DNA of 64,000 nt from an uncultured Clostridia bacterium (GCA_910579745.1 CAJTVH010000005.1:39809-103808); one strand, 5' to 3'; positions 54,796 through 63,874 are shown, numbered from the stretch's first letter. Numbers and translations are program-made. The notes: generated from the letters alone by a model not told the origin.

Positions 54796-55734
54796 TTAAT
54801 TCTCCGGAATAAGTTTATCAAAACCTTTGACAAGCTCATTTATAATCTCCTCACAGGTTTGCTCCTTATTTACCATTCCCGCAACCTGTCCCGACATAAC
54901 CGAGCCGAAATCCACGTCTCCGTCCACAACGGCTCGCTGAAGAGCGCCTTTTCCAAGTTCCTCAAACCTGGCGTTCGCCGCCTCTTCATCAACAAGATTT
55001 TTCTCAAGCTTTTCTAGCTCTCTAGCTAGCCTGTTTCGTATAACCCGGACAGGGTGTCCTGTAAACTGCCCAGTAACGGTAGTGTCAATATCCTTTGCTT
55101 TAAGAATAACATTTTTATAATTCTCATGAACGGTACATTCTTTAGCGACAAGAAACCTCGTTCCTATCTGAACCGCCGCGGCTCCTAACATAAAAGCGGC
55201 GGCCATTCCTCTGGAATCAGCTATTCCTCCCGCTCCGATAACCGGAATATCAACTGCGTCAACAACCTGCGGCAAAAGAGCCATGGTGGTAAGCTTCCCG
55301 ACATGTCCTCCCGATTCCATACCCTCGGCGATAATAGCGTCCGCCCCGCTTTTTTCCATACGCTTCGCTAAAGCTACGCTTGGTACAACAGGGATAAACT
55401 TAATATTGTTTTCTTTAAATTTCTCAAGGTATTTTCCAGGGTTTCCAGCGCCTGTCGTAATAACTTTCACACCCTCCTCGCATACAAGGTCCACAATCTC
55501 ATCCACATAAGGGGATAAAAGCATTATATTTACGCCGAAAGGCTTGTCAGTAAGCTTTTTCGTATCTCTGATTTGTTTTCTCACAACGTCCGCCGGCGCG
55601 TTTCCCGCCGCGATAATTCCCAAGCCCCCCGCGTTTGAAACCGCGCTGGCAAGGCTCGCGTCAGCTATCCACGCCATGGCGCCTTGAAAAATTGGATATT
55701 TAATACCTAAAATACTGCACAAATCTGATTTCAT
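54796..55734 (-). CDS. fabK: Enoyl-ACP reductase II (FMN-dependent)
   Basis: 312 residues from the ATG at 55734 (AGGTGA upstream). TIM barrel of the nitronate-monooxygenase type: 'YPIFQGAMAWIADASLA', 'EGMESGGHVG', 'VIGAGGIADSRG' and 'GTRFLVAKECTVHE'. Reduces enoyl-ACP in the last elongation step. FabK replaces FabI, so triclosan-type FabI inhibition would not be expected if no FabI exists elsewhere. Confidence 0.94.
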   Translation of the reverse strand: MKSDLCSILGIKYPIFQGAMAWIADASLASAVSNAGGLGIIAAGNAPADVVRKQIRDTKKLTDKPFGVNIMLLSPYVDEIVDLVCEEGVKVITTGAGNPGKYLEKFKENNIKFIPVVPSVALAKRMEKSGADAIIAEGMESGGHVGKLTTMALLPQVVDAVDIPVIGAGGIADSRGMAAAFMLGAAAVQIGTRFLVAKECTVHENYKNVILKAKDIDTTVTGQFTGHPVRVIRNRLARELEKLEKNLVDEEAANARFEELGKGALQRAVVDGDVDFGSVMSGQVAGMVNKEQTCEEIINELVKGFDKLIPEN

Positions 55735-55853
55735 TTCATCACCTGTATTCAATTTATTTATATTCTCAAATCCATTAATCGTAAATGCCGTTTAACTGTT
55801 CATTAAACGGCGTTTTTATCATTATGTAAGGGAATATATATTCCCTTAAAACC

Positions 55854-56078
55854 TTATTTTGTCTGTTCCTCGACAAATTTTACGGCGTCGGCGACAGTGG
55901 AAATTTCCTCGGCGTCCTCTATTTTTATATCAAACTCGTCCTCAATATCGTTAATAATCTGAAACAAATCGAGAGAATCCGCCTCAAGGTCGTCTTTAAA
56001 AGATGTTTCCATAGTAATCTCGTCAGGATCTTTTCCAAGCTGCTCCGCTATAATTTCCTTGATTTTATCAAATGCCAT
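55854..56078 (-). CDS. acpP: Acyl carrier protein
   Basis: 74 residues from the ATG at 56078 behind GGAGG. Phosphopantetheine is attached at S35 in 'EADSLDLFQ'. Acidic four-helix protein that carries growing acyl chains. A hairpin GCCGTTTAA / TTAAACGGC (55787-55812) and a GGGAATATATATTCCC palindrome lie between it and fabK. Confidence 0.97.
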   Translation of the reverse strand: MAFDKIKEIIAEQLGKDPDEITMETSFKDDLEADSLDLFQIINDIEDEFDIKIEDAEEISTVADAVKFVEEQTK

Positions 56079-56363
56079 AATAATATCCTCCAAAAAATTT
56101 ATTTTTTATTTACGGCGTTTTGAAAACATATATCCATAAATTCAAAAAAATATAATAGTTTTCATATACGCCTTTTATATACGCCTTTTAAACTTATTGC
56201 GTTTATTTATATTAATCTCTTTTTAAACATCGGATAAGCCATATCCCGTCAGCGAACTCCATTCCTGCCATATATAATGGTTCGCGAAAATTTTAGGACT
56301 ACGCCAAAAAATTATGTCCGCTAATATCCGATTTTTAAATAAGATTAGTATTGACAATAACTC
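56079..56363. other. Gap between acpP and fabH with repeat remnants
   Basis: About 285 bases. Contains GCGTTTTGAAAACATA ... TAGTTTTCATATACGCC (about 56115-56190, family-2-like) and GGTTCGCGAAAATTTTAG (about 56278, family-1-like). No gene. Confidence 0.45.
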
Positions 56364-57335
56364 CTATAGCTCAATAATGGCGGAGCCCCATGTAAGCCCC
56401 CCTCCAAAACCTGTGATTATTAATTTGTCTTTTTCTTTAATTAATCCCATATCCGATAATTCGGCTAAAGCGATAGGAATACTCGCGGCGGAAGTATTGC
56501 CGTATCTATCCATATTCATAAAAAATTTATCCATGGGAATTTTCATTTTTCTCGATATAATCTCAACAATTCTGCTGTTTGCCTGATGAGGAACAATGTA
56601 TTTAATATCCTCCGAAGAAATATTGGCTTTTTGTAAAACGGCGGCTATACTTTCGGGCACTTTTCTCGTGGCGAAATTAAAAATTTCCCGTCCGTCCATC
56701 GTAAGTCGGTTAAAGCCCTCTCCGCCCTCCTTATGATAAGGATTATTTACAGGAGTGTATAGGGAAGTGAGAGAATCAAACCTCTCTCCGTCGCTGTGCA
56801 AATCCTCGGCGATAATACCCCCGCCTTTTCCCTGTTTGATAACGCACGCCCCTGCCCCGTCTCCGAAAAGCACGCATGTTCCCCTGTCAGACCAGTCAAT
56901 AACTTTCGACGTAACCTCTCCGCCAATAACAAGAGCGTTTTTAAAAGCGCCCGTTTTTATAAATTTATCGGCGGCGCACAATGCGAATACAAATCCTGAG
57001 CAGGCGGCGCTTAAATCAAAAGAGACCGCTTTTTTAGCGCCGATTAATTTTTGAATTATACACGCCGTCGACGGCGAGGAATAATCAGGAGTCATCGTGG
57101 CGGTAATAATAAGTTCTATCTCGTCGGGGGAAACGCCGGCTTTTATGATAGAAGCCTCAGCGGCTTTGGCGCAGACCTCGGAAGTGTTCTCAGATGTTGA
57201 GACTCTTCTTTCCTTTATGCCCGTTCTCGAAAAAATCCATTCGTCCGAAGTGTCTACAATTTCGCTTAAATCATTGTTAGTAACGATTTTTTCAGGAACA
57301 TATTTACTAAAAGCAACTATTTTTGAATTAAACAT
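56364..57335 (-). CDS. fabH: 3-oxoacyl-ACP synthase III
   Basis: 323 residues from the ATG at 57335, which overlaps the regulator's stop (ATGTTTAA). Catalytic Cys in 'FDLSAACSGFVFAL', His in 'IVPHQANSRI', Asn in 'YGNTSAASIPIAL'. Starts chains by condensing acyl-CoA with malonyl-ACP. Confidence 0.96.
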   Translation of the reverse strand: MFNSKIVAFSKYVPEKIVTNNDLSEIVDTSDEWIFSRTGIKERRVSTSENTSEVCAKAAEASIIKAGVSPDEIELIITATMTPDYSSPSTACIIQKLIGAKKAVSFDLSAACSGFVFALCAADKFIKTGAFKNALVIGGEVTSKVIDWSDRGTCVLFGDGAGACVIKQGKGGGIIAEDLHSDGERFDSLTSLYTPVNNPYHKEGGEGFNRLTMDGREIFNFATRKVPESIAAVLQKANISSEDIKYIVPHQANSRIVEIISRKMKIPMDKFFMNMDRYGNTSAASIPIALAELSDMGLIKEKDKLIITGFGGGLTWGSAIIEL

Positions 57336-57798
57336 AAGCCTCTCCTCGTTTAATATTATTGTATTTGTCAATTAAATATTTGCTTAAATTGGATAACGCC
57401 TCGTTAAGAACATTTACTTCCTGTTCGCTCATCCCTACCGTTATTTCCTTAATCATGTCGGAATGTACCTTGTCATAAAACCTGTAAAAAACCCTGCCCT
57501 TTTTCGTAAGGGAAATATTTACGACACGCCTGTCCTTAACGCACCTCTCCCTGACAACATAACCTTTTTTTACAAGATTTGTAACCGCCACGGTAAGAGT
57601 CCCTACCGTAATTCCGAGCTTTCTTGACACGTCAGACATATTTTTGGGCTCGTACATACCGATAGCCTCGATAGTACGCGCCTCGGAAACGGAAACGTCG
57701 TTAAACACACCGTTTTTAAGGACCTTCTCCTCAATATTTAATATATCGTTAAATACACCGGCAAAAAGTTCATTAACAGCAGACAAATTTTTTTCCAT
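57328..57798 (-). CDS. fabT: MarR-family repressor of fatty-acid synthesis (FabT-like)
   Basis: 156 residues. Winged helix: 'MSDVSRKLGITVGTLTVAVTNLVKKGYVVRE' and the wing 'RRVVNISLTKKGRVFY'. First gene of the operon, as FabT is in streptococci, where acyl-ACP promotes its binding. Two copies of the TTTGATAATCAAA palindrome lie 80-115 bases upstream of its start, supporting autoregulation. ATG after GGAGG. Confidence 0.88.
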   Translation of the reverse strand: MEKNLSAVNELFAGVFNDILNIEEKVLKNGVFNDVSVSEARTIEAIGMYEPKNMSDVSRKLGITVGTLTVAVTNLVKKGYVVRERCVKDRRVVNISLTKKGRVFYRFYDKVHSDMIKEITVGMSEQEVNVLNEALSNLSKYLIDKYNNIKRGEAYV

Positions 57799-57879
57799 AA
57801 TTTCATCCTCCGTTAATTATAGCGATTTCTGTTTTTCAGATACGCTCTGTAATCGCTGTAAATTATTTTAGCAAAATAA

Positions 57880-57910
57880 TTTTGATAATCAAATCTTTTG
57901 ATAATCAAAA
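57880..57910 (-). promoter_or_regulatory. Two FabT-like operators
   Basis: TTTTGATAATCAAAT (57880-57894) and the perfect palindrome TTTTGATAATCAAAA (57896-57910), centred 16 bases apart. They closely resemble the streptococcal FabT box (TTTGATTATCAAA). A TTGACT (complement of 57928-57933) lies just upstream as a possible -35, so repressor binding would cover the promoter. Confidence 0.75.
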
Positions 57911-58353
57911 TATATCTCTAAAACATAAGTCAATATTATTTATTTTATAATATAAATAATGATTTGTAAATATCTTTTTTATAAATTTACATAAAAAAGT
58001 CTCCTGTCAAATTAATGATATATTTTAAAAACCGCCAAAGTCTCACTTTGAGATGACTCATTGCCAAATAAGCCGTATCATGTTAAAATTATTGTAAAAA
58101 ATATTGTAATTTATAAATAAATATAGTAAAATGAGTATGTAATAATTTGTTCGCGGTAGCTAATATGATTCATTATTAAGCTTTATCCAGTGAAATTAAT
58201 GATTTACGCCGATATATAAACGAGATTAAAAACGACAATATATTTACGTTAATCTTAAAGCAATTCCCTTTGATAAAAAGGTTTTAGCGAAAAACGCTTT
58301 TAAAAATTTTAAGTAGTTAAATTTATATTTAAACCGCCGTAAACAAAAATATT

Positions 58354-58454
58354 TATAGCGATTCTCGAAATTCTTAAAACAATAAAGTAATTCTTTTATA
58401 TAGTATTAGGCTCTATTTAAGTTTTTCTGTTCATTATTTTATTGTTTCTCTATA
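58354..58454. repeat. Family-1 repeat, copy j
   Basis: TATAGCGATTCTCGAAATTC and AAAACAATAAAGTAATTC at one side, TTCATTATTTTATTGTTTC and TCTATAG at the other. Confidence 0.6.
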
Positions 58455-58504
58455 GATTGGCGCGAATAAGCTTTAGATGTACTATAAATAAAATTATATA
58501 AGGA

Positions 58505-60361
58505 GTGATATTTACGGAAACCTTTAATATAGAAAACCATGCTGGCTCTCCAGTAAAAATAGGAAACGCTATTATGGGCGAGGATTTCTATTTGAAAATA
58601 GCTGACGAGTCTGTATATCGTTTTTTAGGAGAATACGATATTTTTCCGATAACAAAAAATATTCACCCTGACTATAAAGATGAATTTATAGAAAAATCAA
58701 ATTCTCTTCCCATTGGCGGAAAGGATTTTATCTTTCTTAAATTAAGACAAACTTCAAATATTCGCCGGGAAACCGATCAGAGAGAAAACGCGGTCATTCC
58801 CGAAAATCAGTATATCCCCGCTATAATTTTTATGGAAAAGGGATATGCCGACACAAAAAACCTAGATTACATAAATATAGAGATTTATCATGTCTTATAC
58901 CTACGTCATTGCGCGAAAAGCCTTGATGCCAAAATAGATAAGTTTTACTCTGTATTAAGCGTTTCGGATGATTTATATTTCGAGTACCCCTCGACATCAA
59001 AAAAACTCGCTCTATCTCAGTTTAAAAATGGAAAAATGAGCGTAACCAACTTTAGTTCCATAGATGATTTTGTCAAAAAATTAAATCCTGACAATTACGC
59101 TTCCAATCATCCTGACTTTGAGAAACTTATTTATGATATTGAGAATTTCTCAAACAATTTTTTTCATATTATAAGCTCAAACATATTGTCTTGCGGCGGG
59201 GATTATGAGAAAATAAGCATAAAGGGAATAACATTAAATAAAAATAATGATGAAAAGACAGTATTCGGGGTAATTAAAAATTCTTGTTCTATATCCCGCT
59301 CAGACATTGACTTTCTTGAGAATATGGCTAATATAGACAGTTTAACGGGATTACTTAACAAAAAAGCCATAACCGACCAAATAAAAATAAAACTTAACTC
59401 AGGCTCGCTCAAAACAATGGCGCTTGTGATGATGGACATCGACTATTTTAAAGATATAAATGACACATACGGTCATATGTTCGGCGATGAGGTGCTTCTC
59501 ACGGTTTCGCGAACGTTAAAAAATACTATCGGCGAAAGAGGTATAATCGGAAGAATAGGCGGAGATGAGTTTTTAATAGCAATAGAAAATATAGATACTT
59601 CTTCCGAGAATGAGATTCGCTCTATTTTAAGGTCCATTCGCTCAAAAATAGAATGGTCATATTCCGGAAAAATAAAAATAACCACATCTTTGGGAACGGC
59701 TATGTGGCCTACTGACGCTAATGATTACGAGACTCTTCTTAAACTTTCCGATAAATGTCTCTATATAGCGAAAGAGAAAGGACGAAATCGCTTTATAATT
59801 TACAAAAAGGAAAAGCATGGCACCCTTTCCTATGTTGACTTAAACTCGAAAGCCATCTCAATAATGCCTAATATAAGTACCACTAAAAAAAGCGAGCATA
59901 TATGCGGTATAATAGACCTTCTTATAAACTCCGATAAAGAAGCCGTTTTCGATAATATAATAAAAATGGCGGATACGTTGTCTACGTATTATTTGTTCGA
60001 TAAATGTATGATTTTTTACGGTGATGACCTTAAAAATATATACTCATACAACGCGTCGGAAGAAGATTTAAAAATAATCTCGTTGCTTGATAAGTATAAG
60101 GATTTGTTTGATAAAAGAAATATGCTGATAGTTGGAAATTATATAAGTATGGAAATTAAAAATATTGACTTATATAACTTTTTCTATGATACTAAAAATC
60201 ATTCGGCGATACAATATTTAATAAAAGAAAATGATGTCGTAAAAGGATTGATTTTTATATCAACTTACGAACACTCAAATAAATGGTCTGATGTTGACAT
60301 AAATTATCTGGCTATAATTTTCAGCCTTATAGCCAAATCGTTAAATTTATCCTTTAAATAA
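58505..60361 (+). CDS. Diguanylate cyclase with PAS-like and GAF-like regions; non-standard start
   Basis: About 615 residues. N-terminal sensor-like region (about 10-200), then a GGDEF domain: 'DSLTGLLNKKAI' (about 277-288), 'MMDIDYFKDINDTYGHMFGDE', and active-site 'GRIGGDEFLIAI' (about 356-367). Then a C-terminal GAF-like region. Makes cyclic di-GMP from GTP. No RxxD inhibitory site is seen before GGDEF. No membrane segment. The AAGGAGTGAT site is followed at ideal spacing by ACG (58514) where ATG would be expected. The only in-frame GTG (58505) overlaps the site itself. Confidence 0.88.
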   Translation: MIFTETFNIENHAGSPVKIGNAIMGEDFYLKIADESVYRFLGEYDIFPITKNIHPDYKDEFIEKSNSLPIGGKDFIFLKLRQTSNIRRETDQRENAVIPENQYIPAIIFMEKGYADTKNLDYINIEIYHVLYLRHCAKSLDAKIDKFYSVLSVSDDLYFEYPSTSKKLALSQFKNGKMSVTNFSSIDDFVKKLNPDNYASNHPDFEKLIYDIENFSNNFFHIISSNILSCGGDYEKISIKGITLNKNNDEKTVFGVIKNSCSISRSDIDFLENMANIDSLTGLLNKKAITDQIKIKLNSGSLKTMALVMMDIDYFKDINDTYGHMFGDEVLLTVSRTLKNTIGERGIIGRIGGDEFLIAIENIDTSSENEIRSILRSIRSKIEWSYSGKIKITTSLGTAMWPTDANDYETLLKLSDKCLYIAKEKGRNRFIIYKKEKHGTLSYVDLNSKAISIMPNISTTKKSEHICGIIDLLINSDKEAVFDNIIKMADTLSTYYLFDKCMIFYGDDLKNIYSYNASEEDLKIISLLDKYKDLFDKRNMLIVGNYISMEIKNIDLYNFFYDTKNHSAIQYLIKENDVVKGLIFISTYEHSNKWSDVDINYLAIIFSLIAKSLNLSFK

Positions 60362-60406
60362 AATCAATTCAGCGTATTATAAATAACGCTGTAACCACAC
60401 AAAATA

Positions 60407-60440
60407 AAACTACGGAAACTAAAATTTCCGTAGTTTTGAG
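60407..60440 (+). terminator. Terminator of the cyclase gene
   Basis: 12-bp stem AAACTACGGAAA with inverse, loop CTAAAA, followed by TTTT. Confidence 0.8.
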
Positions 60441-60528
60441 TTTTAAATATTATATAATTCATATGCGGCGGATAGTAATCTATGACAATTCAGAAAATTT
60501 TTAGCGGTACCCAATAAAAAATACCTTA

Positions 60529-60711
60529 CCAGACTTCTTTTGAATCTTTACGGAAATTCATCTGGGGTTAGAAAAAATCATTTTTCTCAAAACATCTTTA
60601 CGCTTTCAGTGTTTAAAAAACAAAACACCTTTCGATGACCATTTAAATAAAACAATTTTTTCTTCCTCATCATGTTAACGTAATTACATAGTTTCAAAAG
60701 AAATCTAATAT
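60529..60711. repeat. Family-3 repeat, copy 2
   Basis: Left CCAGACTTCTTTTGAATCTT, right (inward) ATATTAGATTTCTTTTGAAA. Same block order as 9132-9314. Confidence 0.6.
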
Positions 60712-60816
60712 ATCAATTTTTTTAAAACTTATCTGTTCACTCTTTTATTGGTTGCTGTGGATTTATTAATTTCTCGTTTTATCAGATACTTACTCTCTCA
60801 CGCCAAAACTTACATC

Positions 60817-60845
60817 TTGACAAAAGGCGCCGTTTACAGTAAAAC
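60817..60845 (+). promoter_or_regulatory. Candidate thrC promoter
   Basis: TTGACA, 17-base spacer, TAAAAC; good -35, weak -10. Confidence 0.4.
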
Positions 60846-60911
60846 AAAAACAGTAAAAATTGATTTATCGGCGTTTCTTATATTAAAAACACAGAAAGGA
60901 ATTGTAAACTT

Positions 60912-62381
60912 ATGTCAGTACAGTTTAAAAGTACAAGAGGAGATAAAACTTTAATAACGGCAAGTCAGGCTATAGTAAAAGGAATTTCCGGAGACGGCGG
61001 TTTGTACGTGCCTTGCGCGATCCCAAAAATAGACTTTGAACTAAAAAAGATTCTTGAAATGAGTTATAAAGAACTTGCTTATGAAGTGTTAAAACTTATA
61101 ATTTCCGATTTTACGGAAGAAGAGCTTAAATATTGTATAGAAAAAGCTTATGACTCTAAATTTGACACTGATTTAATAGCTCCTTTAAAAACCGCCGGCG
61201 GTGAACACTTTCTTGAGCTTTTTCACGGAAAAACACTCGCTTTTAAAGATATGGCACTTTCAATACTGCCATACCTTTTAAAAACAGCGGCCAAGAAAAA
61301 TGGGGTGAATGAAAAAATAGTAATTCTCACGGCGACAAGTGGCGATACAGGAAAAGCCGCTCTTGAGGGATTCGCCGATGTTGATGATACAAAAATAATA
61401 GTATTCTTCCCTGAGGATGGAGTATCTCCCGTTCAAAAACGTCAAATGGTTACTCAGACAGGGAAAAACACCTGTGTGGCTGGTATAAAAGGAAATTTTG
61501 ACGACGCTCAGACAGCGGTAAAGCAGATTTTCACAGATAAAAAATTGAATGAGGAGCTTAAATCAAAAGGCTATATATTTTCCTCTGCCAACTCGATAAA
61601 TATAGGACGTCTCGCTCCTCAAATAGTTTATTATTTCTTCGCTTACGCTCAAATGGTTAAAAACGGTGAGATAAATTTCGGCGAGAAAATAAACTTCACT
61701 GTCCCAACAGGAAACTTCGGCGACATTTTGGCTGGTTATTACGCAAAAGAAATGGGGCTTCCCGTTGATAAGCTTATCTGCGCGTCAAATGACAATAAAG
61801 TTCTTTATGACTTCTTTAAAACGGGAATATATAACATAAACAGGGAATTTGTGGTGACATCCTCCCCGTCAATGGATATATTAATTTCAAGTAACCTTGA
61901 AAGACTGCTCTACCATATATGTGAGAATACTGAAACAGTAAAATCACTTATGGAAAACCTCGGTTCCGATAAAAAATATGATTTTAAAGTAAGCTCTGAT
62001 TACGTGATAGGTGAATACGCGTCTCATAAAGAGACTTTCGACGCTATAAAAGAATTATACGATAAATCCGGATATATTATAGACACTCATACGGCTGTCG
62101 CTTTCGCGGCTTACAAAAAATATAAAGATAAAACTAAAGACGAGACAAAAAATGTTGTTGTTTCCACAGCGAGTCCTTATAAATTCGCCAAAGATGTTTG
62201 CCGGGCTATAGACTCAAAATATGATTCCTTAGACCCATTTGAGGCTCTTGACATACTTTCGGACTTATGGAAAGAAGACATCCCAAAAACAATAAAAGGA
62301 ATTGATAAAAGAGAAATACTTCATAAAACGGTTATTGAAAAATCTGAAATAAAAACGTTTATACAAAACTATCTACACTAA
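60912..62381 (+). CDS. thrC: Threonine synthase, class I
   Basis: 489 residues. PLP enzyme that converts O-phosphohomoserine to threonine. N-terminal 'YKSTRGDK'-like 'FKSTRGDKTLITASQAI', PLP lysine in 'HGKTLAFKDMALS', 'ATSGDTGKAALEGF', and 'TVPTGNFGDILAGYYAKEMG'. The length and C-terminal domain fit the E. coli/yeast-type class. ATG after AAAGGA. Stand-alone; no hom or thrB is adjacent. Confidence 0.95.
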   Translation: MSVQFKSTRGDKTLITASQAIVKGISGDGGLYVPCAIPKIDFELKKILEMSYKELAYEVLKLIISDFTEEELKYCIEKAYDSKFDTDLIAPLKTAGGEHFLELFHGKTLAFKDMALSILPYLLKTAAKKNGVNEKIVILTATSGDTGKAALEGFADVDDTKIIVFFPEDGVSPVQKRQMVTQTGKNTCVAGIKGNFDDAQTAVKQIFTDKKLNEELKSKGYIFSSANSINIGRLAPQIVYYFFAYAQMVKNGEINFGEKINFTVPTGNFGDILAGYYAKEMGLPVDKLICASNDNKVLYDFFKTGIYNINREFVVTSSPSMDILISSNLERLLYHICENTETVKSLMENLGSDKKYDFKVSSDYVIGEYASHKETFDAIKELYDKSGYIIDTHTAVAFAAYKKYKDKTKDETKNVVVSTASPYKFAKDVCRAIDSKYDSLDPFEALDILSDLWKEDIPKTIKGIDKREILHKTVIEKSEIKTFIQNYLH

Positions 62382-62408
62382 TCTCTAAATAAAACGACAT
62401 AAAATCAA

Positions 62409-62508
62409 AAAATACCGGAAAACATATAATTACAGCAATTACAATATAAACTTTTTCTTTACTCAATTTATATTGTAATTGCTCTAAATGTTTTTCGGTA
62501 TTTTTTAC
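62409..62508. terminator. Long bidirectional terminator between thrC and the TPR gene
   Basis: Composite stem: AAAATACCGGAAAACAT with ATGTTTTTCGGTATTTTTT outside, and AGCAATTACAATATAAA with its inverse inside. Confidence 0.8.
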
Positions 62509-62569
62509 TTACACTTTTTTCTATCAGATTTATTTTGAGACCGCGTAACGCCTAAATCCTTAAAAAATC

Positions 62570-63421
62570 CTATTCCTCTGTATCGTCATACTTTCTGTAT
62601 TTTTCTAAAATTTGTTCTTTTGTAATTGTGTTTAAAGAAGAAACATTGCATTTTTTAGCCTTAGAAAAACACTCAAAAGCTTTGTCGCCCTCATTTTCTT
62701 TTTCATATATACAGCCTAAATAATAAAGACTGTCAACCATAGTTTCCTTAAATTTTAAAGCCTTGATAAAAGCCGCTTTGGCGTCGTCAAAATTTTCCTG
62801 CCTGAAGTAGATTTGCCCTATATTGTCCCACGCCGCTGAATGCTCCGGCTGGTCCTCAATAGCGAGATTGGAATACTCCATAGCTTTCTCAAAATCCTCT
62901 TTCAATATATAAAAATATCCTAAAGTAGTATAAACGTGAGCGTTCACATAATTATAATCACGCTTTAGCCTCTCCAAAGTATCAATAGCCTTGTCTATGT
63001 CGCCTTTCACCCAATAACAGCTGCTTATAGCTAGACGTATGTTTTTGTCCATATTCACCTTTGCGTTAAACTTCTCGGCTCTTTGAAGAAGAGCGAGAGC
63101 CTCCGTGGCTTTGCCATCGTCTTTTAAAATCTCTATCCCATAAGCATAGAGAGCTGACACGTTTCTTGTCTTTTTAGCGATGGCTTTTCTGTAATATTTA
63201 AAAGCCTTTTCCGTTCTTCCCGACACAAAATAAAAATTTCCGACAACCCCAAGAAAATAGGAATTAAATATAACAGCGTTTATAATTAAATATATTATAA
63301 AAATCGGTGCCACATACCATCCTGAAATATCAAGAACAAAAATAACAATAAGCCATTCCGCCAAAAGAAATATCAAAGCGCAATTCCGCCAGATTTTAGG
63401 CAAATCTAACTTGTTTTTCAT
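62570..63421 (-). CDS. Membrane-anchored tetratricopeptide-repeat protein
   Basis: 283 residues from the ATG at 63421 (AAAGGTGG upstream). Two N-terminal membrane helices (about 14-60), then a cytoplasmic run of about five TPR units (about 70-265), e.g. 'KAFKYYRKAIAKKTRNVSALYAYG', 'AAWDNIGQIYFRQENFDDAKAAFIKALK'. TPR arrays mediate protein contacts. Partner and process unknown. Confidence 0.85.
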   Translation of the reverse strand: MKNKLDLPKIWRNCALIFLLAEWLIVIFVLDISGWYVAPIFIIYLIINAVIFNSYFLGVVGNFYFVSGRTEKAFKYYRKAIAKKTRNVSALYAYGIEILKDDGKATEALALLQRAEKFNAKVNMDKNIRLAISSCYWVKGDIDKAIDTLERLKRDYNYVNAHVYTTLGYFYILKEDFEKAMEYSNLAIEDQPEHSAAWDNIGQIYFRQENFDDAKAAFIKALKFKETMVDSLYYLGCIYEKENEGDKAFECFSKAKKCNVSSLNTITKEQILEKYRKYDDTEE

Positions 63422-63774
63422 AATAAAATCCACCTTTGTCATTTACTGTATAAAAATAATTTTATCATTTTTGCACAATAAGGTCAAGTCAAAAATTGCC
63501 CTATAGATAAAGAACCTTAATAAAGAAACATGTTCTTCGCCTATAAAAATTAATTTCCCCGAAAATTAGCGCTTTTTTAAATTATCATACTTATCGTGCT
63601 CACACCAACCCCTTTATTTGAGTCATAAAAATAATCCTATATCGCAAAACCTTCCTACCATAACAAATATTATCTTAAAAAAATCCACATTACATACTAA
63701 TACGAAGCACTACGCATAATATCCCAGAAACAAAAAACACCCCCCGCTAAAAAACGAAAGATGCCTTTTCAAAA
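63422..63774. other. Intergenic between the TPR gene and tRNA-Lys
   Basis: About 350 AT-rich bases. A C-run at 63740-63745 and short hairpins near the tRNA end are the only marks. No gene seen. Confidence 0.4.
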
Positions 63775-63847
63775 TGAGTCACTCGGGGCTCGAACCCGAG
63801 ACACCTGGATTAAAAGTCCAGTGCTCTACCAACTGAGCTAGTGACCC
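63775..63847 (-). tRNA. tRNA-Lys (anticodon UUU)
   Basis: Cloverleaf on the minus strand: acceptor GGGTCAC / GTGACTC, D-arm AGCTCAGTTGGTAGAGCA, anticodon stem CTGGA / TCCAG around CTTTTAA, T-arm with GGTTCGAGCC. The discriminator is A. No encoded CCA. Confidence 0.96.
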
Positions 63848-63874
63848 ATGAAAATAATTAATGAACACTATATT

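Larger units (their letters stand above)
57799..58504. other. Divergent control region of the fab operon and the diguanylate cyclase
   Basis: Contains a family-2 end (GTTTTTCAGATACGCTCTG, about 57831-57849), the FabT-like operators, AT-rich sequence and a family-1 repeat (58354-58454). No gene seen. Confidence 0.5.
60362..60911. other. Gap between the cyclase gene and thrC
   Basis: Holds a terminator (60407-60440; AAACTACGGAAA / TTTCCGTAGTTTT), a family-3 repeat (60529-60711) and the thrC promoter region. No gene; a short ORF crossing the promoter has no site. Confidence 0.6.

Noticed and set aside
60748..60954. 68-residue ORF before thrC
   Set aside because: It runs through the thrC promoter and into the gene in another frame, without a ribosome binding site.
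63740..63745. C-run as another phase-variable tract
   Set aside because: Only a few bases long and not in a coding region.
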